Assembly (NCBI GenBank): GCA_963995525.1
Contig: OZ023209.1
Coordinates: forward strand, 12,278,841-12,342,840
Length of the DNA stretch: 64,000 bases
From: Escarpia spicata
Lineage: Eukaryota; Annelida; Polychaeta; Sabellida; Siboglinidae
Direction of reading: 5' to 3'
Under the pieces are notes generated by a model. It saw nothing but the letters and a program-made list of their open reading frames with translations, had not been told where the DNA came from and made no database searches. Each line of letters starts with the position of its first letter. The first letter of the stretch is position 1. A program made the translations under genes and the position numbers. Below, piece after piece: positions 53,701 through 62,700 of this stretch.

Positions 53701-56700
53701 AAATTTGAAATGTTCTAGCTTGTTAATACAAAAATTTTTGTATTCACATGATAGTTCTATTCATACGTGTCGTTAATATATTTTCCAATTTCACTTGTCA
53801 TGTATATTCATATTTTATTATATCTGATTTATCCTGTAAGTAAGGTGATTCTACAAGTCCTCTTCTCCGTCAGGGTACCAAGACAACTGACTATAATATG
53901 GCCTTCTCTGGAACTGCAAATGCATTCAACCTGCCATACATCAAGGGAAACACAGGTAAGAATATGTTCATAGTAAGAATTGTTTTTACTGTTAATTGAA
54001 CTGAATTACAAGATGGGTTTATTTTATAATTTGTTTATTTCTTTATTTTTTTATTATTTTTTTATTTATTAGTTTATCAGATTTTGTCTCGTTTCAGTGG
54101 ATTGAAATCCCATTTAATAACATTTGCGTTTGACATAAAGTGAACGTAGAAATTGCATTTGTAGAGTGTGGTAGCATAGTGCTGGACTCTCAATCAAAGG
54201 TTTCCTGGGTCAAACCCTCACTCTGCCATTGTGAACACTGGGCAAGTTTGTTCACTCTATATTGTTCCAGTTCACTCCACTTTATGAATGAGTACCTGGC
54301 TGTAGCAAGCAGTGGATATTTGTTAAAAAATAGTCATTGTGCAATAATTGTAGCATGGCTGAATGCTTTCCAGAGAAGTCGAGATGGTGTTTGATTGCAC
54401 AGGTATGCCAGGGAGAGAAGTGTAAAGCGCTTTGAACAATCTTATGTGAACCTATCCTAATTTTGGAATAAGTATAGAAAATATGCGTAACGTTCCAAAA
54501 AATCGGTTTATGTCCATCTAATGTCCAGTTTGAATCCCTAAAGTAAGTGTCTATTTCAAGCACAGAATAATGGTACGAGAACATCAATTTGTCTTATAAC
54601 ACAACTACTGGTAACACAGATTGGTGGGAAAATCTTGGGACTGGATCATTGAGATTTTGCAGGAAAAAATGGAAAAGCAGTGGAAATATTGATCAGATAA
54701 ATATCATTTTGCATCAGTATTATTCATAAACTACCTGTAAACATATAAAGAAACGATTATAACTAAAAGTTAGTCAGAGAAAGTATTTTAGACTACCTTA
54801 ACTTTCATGAGCGACATTAGAAAGTTTGTTGATAAATCATAATGTTACGCCCATTCGCTAGGGGGCACATGGCATATGTCTAGCATAGGATAGTTGGTGA
54901 TAGGTCAGTTTAATTCAGAATGTTGTTTACATTATTGAATATATGAGAATAAGTGATTTGGAGTATATCGACTACACAGAAAGAAGTATCTGCCAAATAT
55001 TGTAATAACTTAGTTTCAATTTGACTCATGAACAAGTGTGAACTGATTCGACATGCACACATGTAAATATAGCTATGTTGCAGTAGAAGGCCACTTAACT
55101 TAGATTTAGTAATTCTGGTATACATTATACGGAGGAAACAGTCTTTCTAAAGACTATGTAGAAAGGCATAAACTATTTTGAATAGCTAATTATATTATTA
55201 TTATTAAATAAATTCTGATATGGAGCCTTGCAAGCGGCAAGTCATTACAAAGTGACACTTGGTGTGCGATGACTGCCACAGCTGGGTGGATTTTGCTTTG
55301 TCCGGCTGTGAGCAGTTATGGGCAGATGGAAGACTAAGGAGGAGGGATTCACCTTTCAGTGCTGGAAGGTGGAATGTCTGCTGAAGGAGGTAGTTAGGTT
55401 GACAGATATTGTGAAGGGAATGCAGATGAGAAATAGCAAGGAGACAGGTGGAATGGAGAGAGACGACAGGGGGAGAGTTGGGAATACTGTGAGACTGAAG
55501 GAGCAGAGTAGTGGCAAGAAGACTGATGAAAGGAAACTGAGCTGAAGAAATTGGAGAATCGAAGACAGGAAATGTGACAGGTGAGAAGGTGACAGGGGAT
55601 AAAGTTACCGCAGAGAAGGAGGTAGGAGGGGAAATGGGACGGGAGAGGAGAGAAGAAAATGCGATGGGAGGAAAGTTGACGGGACGAAAGGAAGTGAGAG
55701 TAAATGTGACGGAAGAGAAGTCGATAAAAGAGACGATGACAAGAGGAAATGTAACAAGGGAAAAAGCGACAGGAAAGAATGGAACGGAAGAGAATGTGAC
55801 AGGAGAGAAGACGACAGGGGGAAAAGACAACAACCAGACAGATACAAACTCGAGAAGGAGCTACTCTGAGGCAGTGATTGAGGGGGCAATGAGAAAAGAG
55901 AGGGTGTTCATGGGTGACTCTATTCTAAGAAAGACAGATAAGACACTAAGCAAAGGGGAGGACGTTGTTGTTTGTTTACTGGGGGCTAGGATAGAACATG
56001 TGACTGAAAGGGTAGAGAAGGTATTGGGTCATGGCAAGGGAGGGTCCGTACTAGTACACATAGGGACAAATAATACTGACAAGGAGGGAACAACTGGGAT
56101 AGTACAGAACTATAGACAGTTAGTGAGGAAGTTAAAGAAGACAAGAGTCAAACAGATTATTCTCTCAGGAATTTTGCCAGTAATGGGAGGAAGGGGGCCA
56201 ACATATAGAAACTGCAAGAGGATGGCGATCAGTGCACTAAGAAAGGGAGGTGGAGTTATTTTATATATATTAAAGAATCTATCCAGGCTTATAAAAATAA
56301 ATTAGAAAGAGAAGCAGGAATGATACCAAAACTGAGGGATCTTAGCTATGAAATACGCCTAAAAGAATGTGGTTTAACAACACTAGAGACCAGGAGATTG
56401 AGAGGAGATCAGATAGAAGTGTTTAAATTTGTGAATGGTTATGAAAATATTGATAAAAAAAAAAAATTATCAGAAAAGATAGGACTGGAGGACATGCTGT
56501 TACATTAATAAAGGGATAGTGTAGATTAGATATAAGAAAGTTATCATTTTCACAAAGGACTGGCAATCTTGTTAAAACTATAATTTTGAAACTGACTTTG
56601 ACATTTCAACCACCTTCAAAACTCTTCATCAGGAACTTATCCCAATGAAGGCTGCCGACGGTGGTCGAAATGTCAAAGTCAGTTTTGAATTTATAGTTGT

Positions 56701-59700
56701 GTGATAAACAAAATCGTTATTCAATTATTCTTCCAACTTAATGAACATTTTCACGAGAGAGTGACACCATGATGTCATGTGATCTTCATGCTAGGTGTAA
56801 ACGGTCGATGGCAACTAACAACGTCCCAGGACAGTGGAGGGGTGTCCAATGACGGTCAGAAGTGTCTTGACTGGTATGCAACAGAGAGGGCTGACCTCAT
56901 GAGCATCATGATGACCTCAATATTCACCCCACAGTGCCCCTGTGACCTGTTTGGTATGTACCTGGAGCGACGATTCAGGTTCGATGTTGGTACAAGTGTT
57001 CTCAATTCCAAGGCATGTTTCTTTTCCCGCCTGCCAACTGGCCACTCCGCCAAGGTAAGTTTTATGCAGTTTTTTTATCGCATTACAGTTATCATTGTCC
57101 TGATTAAATATTTTGTATTCAGTTCCCGTTTTATTAATAAATAATGAAGCTTCATGTGGCATTTTTGGGTGGCAACCTTTTTTTATCTTAGTCATTACAT
57201 TTTTAGTTCTGCCCCACAGCAAATGTAGATTTTTCTTTGTGTACTGCAAAATTTATTTTTCATGCAGTAATTGCAGTGTGGCTCAAATTGAGTTGGTACA
57301 TGTAGCTAAGTTGGAATGAACATGTCTGTCAGTGGGTGAAGTATAAAACATTTCGAGCATTTCTACAGTCTGGAAGCAGTGCCATATAAAAATGTCCCTT
57401 TTTTCCCTTAAACAATGCCATGTTATGCCGTGTTTAGAATTGGATTGTATTACCACAAGGTATTTTATTTGGCTAAACGTTGCTTTTCAAAAAAGAATTA
57501 ACACTTGAAATAACTGTGTCATAGGCACATATGTGCCTTTAAATATCTTTTTGGTGGCAGGTTTGTTAATTAATCGTGATAACTCATGTTAAATGTTGCT
57601 CCTTGTGAAATTTTATATTTTAATTAATATATAAAAACTACCCGGTATTTGTCCTATATTGACAACATTTTCAATGTGTTATGTATGTAGTAAAAGAAGG
57701 TCAAAGGTGGTATAATAATTTATTTGCATAATGGTAACCATGTTAACAAGATAATTCTGTGAAATTCTGATGGGGGTAATTTGGTGGAAAGTCCCATTGA
57801 AAATTAAATTCATATATTTCCACTTATATTACTTATTCAAACAATAATATATTAAGTTGTACAATGAAGTAGAATAACATAAAACCTGTAATACTTTTGA
57901 TAAAATGAATTTTTAATATTTTTAGAACTTACAAACAAATATTAAAAATCCTATTTTTACCAATTAAGATGTGACTATTTTATCCAAATTGTATATACAA
58001 CATTTCACGAGGAGTCTGTCTTTAGGGATTGTGTCACAACATCAATGTCCAATATCAGACGAAATTACTTCCATCTTGCCTCAGAGCCCACCTCCCTCAG
58101 TTGAAAGTTTGTAAACATCGATATGATGATGCCAATATATTAACAGTATCAGTCTGAGGTGTAAAATATCAATGTCCGACGCCAGATGAAACTGTCCCTG
58201 GCCCCTCCCTCCCCCCAAATGAAAGTAATTTTGTTTGATATCAGACATCAACGTTCTCTTTATATTATGACATGTTGCTGCAGCGATGCTGCTATAAATG
58301 GCACACGTGGTCACTGGAGACATCAATGATGTGGGGCGTCACGAGTCAGTTCCTGCGTTACACACCGTATCTGAAGGAGCAGCACCGCATCAGCGACACG
58401 GACCCACACACCTGGTGCTGCGACAACTCGGACAACTGTGACAAGTATCACATAGTTCGCCCGATCGACACCTGTCGTTTCTATGTGCCACCAATCCTTG
58501 GTATGTTTCCTAGCTGCAATTCTGCCGAGAACACTGGTTTTATTTCTGATAGATACAGGTGTAGACAATTGTGACATGTAAATTTATTATAGTTGTTTTT
58601 AGAAATTTTATTTTAATGACATTTTATGTATTTATTTATTACTTTTATTTGTTTTATATAATATATTGCCGTGAATTGTATGTTTAATCTACAGCTATAT
58701 AACTGAGCAGGTAGGAGTGTACGTGTTTCTGAAATGTTTCTTTTAGAATTGCTTAGATGGATCAGTTCAACCAGCCATAACTTCTCAACAAATTTACTTA
58801 CACTGACGTCTTTGTAAAGCTGATATGTTTCCCTTTGACGTGATGGTCATAACTCCATACCTCCAAAATGTACCTTAATGAAGGTCTGAATTGTCATGAC
58901 CCATCACATTTGTGCCCCGCCGCAGTGAACCAGGTATAAAGTCGCACAAGCCTATTCTGCACACGAGCCAAAAATAGCTGTCTCGGTCATGTCCGATCGA
59001 TTTAATGATTTTGGCAGAATTGCATACTTAATAATCTCGTCTTTTGATGTCCAGTTTAATTTTCTTGACAATATACCCTAACTAAGAAAATAAGCAATAT
59101 GAATCCAAATTACCTCATTTTAAAACCTAATTTTTTTAATGTTGCTTCAATTTTACCCCAAAAATAAAAAACTTTTGAAGATACTTCAACAAGTGAGGTA
59201 TCATTTTGAAGTTCATGTTCTCTGGAATGCAAAATGGTACAACATTCCATTTTACAATTCTGCAACTTATTACTCACTTTGATGAGGAAGGTCCCAATTG
59301 TGTTCCTTGTATACTTGAAGAAGCATCTAAGTTGCATTATGCTTCAGCGTGGTCCTTTGGCGATCCCCACATCAACACGTTGGACAACCTCGCATACACA
59401 TTCAACGGACTTGGCGAATACACACTGCTCAATACGGTCAACTCGACCTTCCTGCTTCAAGGTCGTACAGCTCGCGTGCAGGACGCAAACGGCACGTACG
59501 GAGATGCCACAGTGTTCAGTGCGTTCGCCGCAAAGGACTTGACATCTGACAAAGTGCACATAATGATGAATAGCACATCCGATGGTGGGTGCCTTAAAAT
59601 TGGCGATTATTTAGTTTTCATTGTTGCGTAGTTAAAATAACAATCTGTGTTGTTTCTCCTCGTTGCATAGATTAAATGACACTTTGTTTGGTTTCTGTAG

Positions 59701-62700
59701 TTGTGTAGTTAAAATTACAGCTTGTTTTGAGACAGAGAGTTTAGTTTAGAATTGTGTTAGTCAACAATATTTGGATAAGAAATAAACCATAGGAAGAATA
59801 TAATGAGTTTATACAGTACCTTGGCCATAACCAACATAACAATCACAGTGCAAGACAGAAAATACCATCAGTTATGGTTAGTTTGCTGATCATTTATTTT
59901 TGCTTCTGTTATTATCCATTTTAAGTGACATTTTGTTTTGTTTCCATCATTGTATAGTTCAAATTACACTTTAATTTTTTTCTTTATTCAGTTAAAGTTA
60001 CACTTTTATTTGTTTTTATTTATGTACAGTTTGAATTACACTGTTTTATGTACGTTTTTATTGTCATAATTAGTTTAGTATTGTATTAATATTTCATATA
60101 TTTTTATTGATTAATTTATTAGTTGTAATGAATTAAGTTTTAGTAGTATTATGTTGTACTGTTTATATTTTAAATTGACATCTTAGTAGTTGTAGTAGTA
60201 GTATAATGGATAATTACTCCTCTGGTGGTTTCCTGTGTAGGCCTCCGCATCTTCCTTCAAGATGTTGAACAAACTCAGTGGTTTGAGAGTGCAACCATTG
60301 GAGACTCTAAGAATGGCATCGAAGTCAGTCTGCTCAAGTCAAAGACAAACGCTGTTGAGATGACATTCAGCTCTGGTATGTACATTGTGGGGGAGTCATC
60401 ACAGATCATCACTAATTCACTGTGTAATTTTAGTTGAAAGTAACTAACTATGAGAAACACATAATTGTTCCCTGTTGTGAAGACATGTGTGAAATCATTT
60501 TCAGTTAGTTCTTTTTCTGATTGCTTATCTTTCTCAGTAACTATCATTGAGAAATACAGGTTTCTGCATAACTGTAAATAATACAATGTTTGGCCCTCTT
60601 GTTTGTTGTTTCATGTATCTCAAATACTTTAAATGAGCACAAGAGGTTTTCCATAATTGTAAATGAGACTTCTTGATCCACTTCAATGTTTCTGGTTTCT
60701 TCATTACTGTAAATAAGACAATTTGACCATCCTGTTCATTGTTTCAGGTTTCTCAGTGACAGTTACTGTAAAGGAGAAGATGCTGGACTCTCTTGTTGCG
60801 GCTCCTCCGTCGTTTATCAACAAGACAAGCGGTTTGTTGGGCGTGTTCAACGGTGACATCTCGGACGACCTAACGACCGTTGATGGCACCGTCCTCGACT
60901 CGAACCTAAACGTCACTTCTGAAAAAGAGATCTTTGAGAAGTTTGGGGAACCTTGTAAGTGAAGGCTGCTTTGGAATATTGTTTTACTGTGCACGTTGAA
61001 AATTTATCTGGAGTGCAATGTTAAAGCATCGGACAATGTGCTATATAGTGTGTTATTTGTACCATTAATATTTATAACAAATTAATTAATTATTAATTGT
61101 CTGACAAAAGAACAATTTTATTCTGAATTATTCTGTTCTGTTTTTTGACAGTTGGTAATTTGAAGTGGATCCGTCAATTGAACACTTTTCTTTATGACAT
61201 TTCAGGGCGGATTGCGAGGGAGAAGTCAATATTCCATTACCTGGTGGGAGAATCGTACGACTCCTTCATCCTGTCTGACTTCAAACCCCTATTCCTCGAA
61301 GACATCCTCGCCAATATGACTGACACGGAGACAGCCGACCTGGTCGCCACTTGTGAATCACTCACCAACAAAGAATGCATCTTTGATTACTACATCACTG
61401 GTCAGTTTGGTTTTAGTTCACTCTGTTCCACTGAATTATTATTTATACGCGTGTCACTGACTGAATCTTGCCATTTTTGCCTACAGTTTTTATCATTATT
61501 GTTATTTCTAGAGTGATGATCAATTCTTCTATTCCAATTTAAATATTATCATACTTAAAACATTATTAACTATTATAATTATATACAGTTTTCTTCATCA
61601 TGTATTTGATTTGTACTCAGACCTTTACTTCAGATGTTCCTTACAATGTTACCACTAGTTAGTTATGTAATGTGCTTTGAGTTTTTAAAGTGTATGCTCT
61701 ACAATAATTATATATATTATTTATCATGTTATCAGTGTGGTAGAATAATTGGTATACATTTGAATTAACCTCCCTTCGTGGTCAAGTAATACACGCACCC
61801 CACAATTATGGTAGGTACCACTGTACTGTCTTTCCGTGTTTATCCTATTGCAAGATCACCTTCTGGGACGTATGTTTTCTGCACAGGGAACAAGGCTGTT
61901 GCCGCGGCGACGCTTGCAACAGATTCTGACAACAAGCAGTCTGCTGCAACCTTGGGTATGGATCTCACATTGTCCTTGTATTGTATAATCAGTCAGTTGA
62001 CAATTCCTCAGTCAAAATCACATAGAAAAGTATAGATCCGCAGAAATAAAATGCGGCATTTTAGAGCCTAACAGGTCAAAATGTTCAGATTAATGACAGG
62101 AATGGAATGGATTTATAAATTGCCAACACATTGAAAGCATCCACACATTAAAAAAAATTTGAGTCTCCCAAAGTACTTTCATATTTTGTTATCAGTCCTG
62201 TTACTTGATCTACATTCCTGATGTAACTGAATATAATACAATGGAATACTACTAAAGATGGCGCAGAACTCAGAAATTAAATGTGGCATTTCAGAGTCTG
62301 ATTGGCCAAAATTCTTAAATTAATGACGGGTATGGAAAGGCATGGATTTTTAAAAACTGTCCGCGTGTCAAAAATATCCTTACATTAAAATCATGTTTAT
62401 GATTCCAAAAAGCACCTAAACACAAATGAAATATAACAAGATTTAACAAGATTACTGTCCAGAGCTATGTAAGCTCCAGACGGCATGCGGACAAGGAAGC
62501 CTTTGGCTTATCAAGAGTCCAACAATTTTCCACATACGTATAACCCGCCATCGCCAGATAGCTGTCAATGTTATTTTTTAACATATTCACACTGCTAACA
62601 TTAACACAATCGTCAGATAATTTGTTCTAGTCACTTATTGTCCTCTGAGAGAATGAAAACTTCTCATATCCAACCTCCACTGTTCCTTGACTAATGCTGC

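Noticed and set aside
55204..55833. 209-residue minus-strand frame rich in Ser, Pro and Phe
   Set aside because: It is antisense to the LINE ORF1 low-complexity region, which has clear esterase homology on the + strand.
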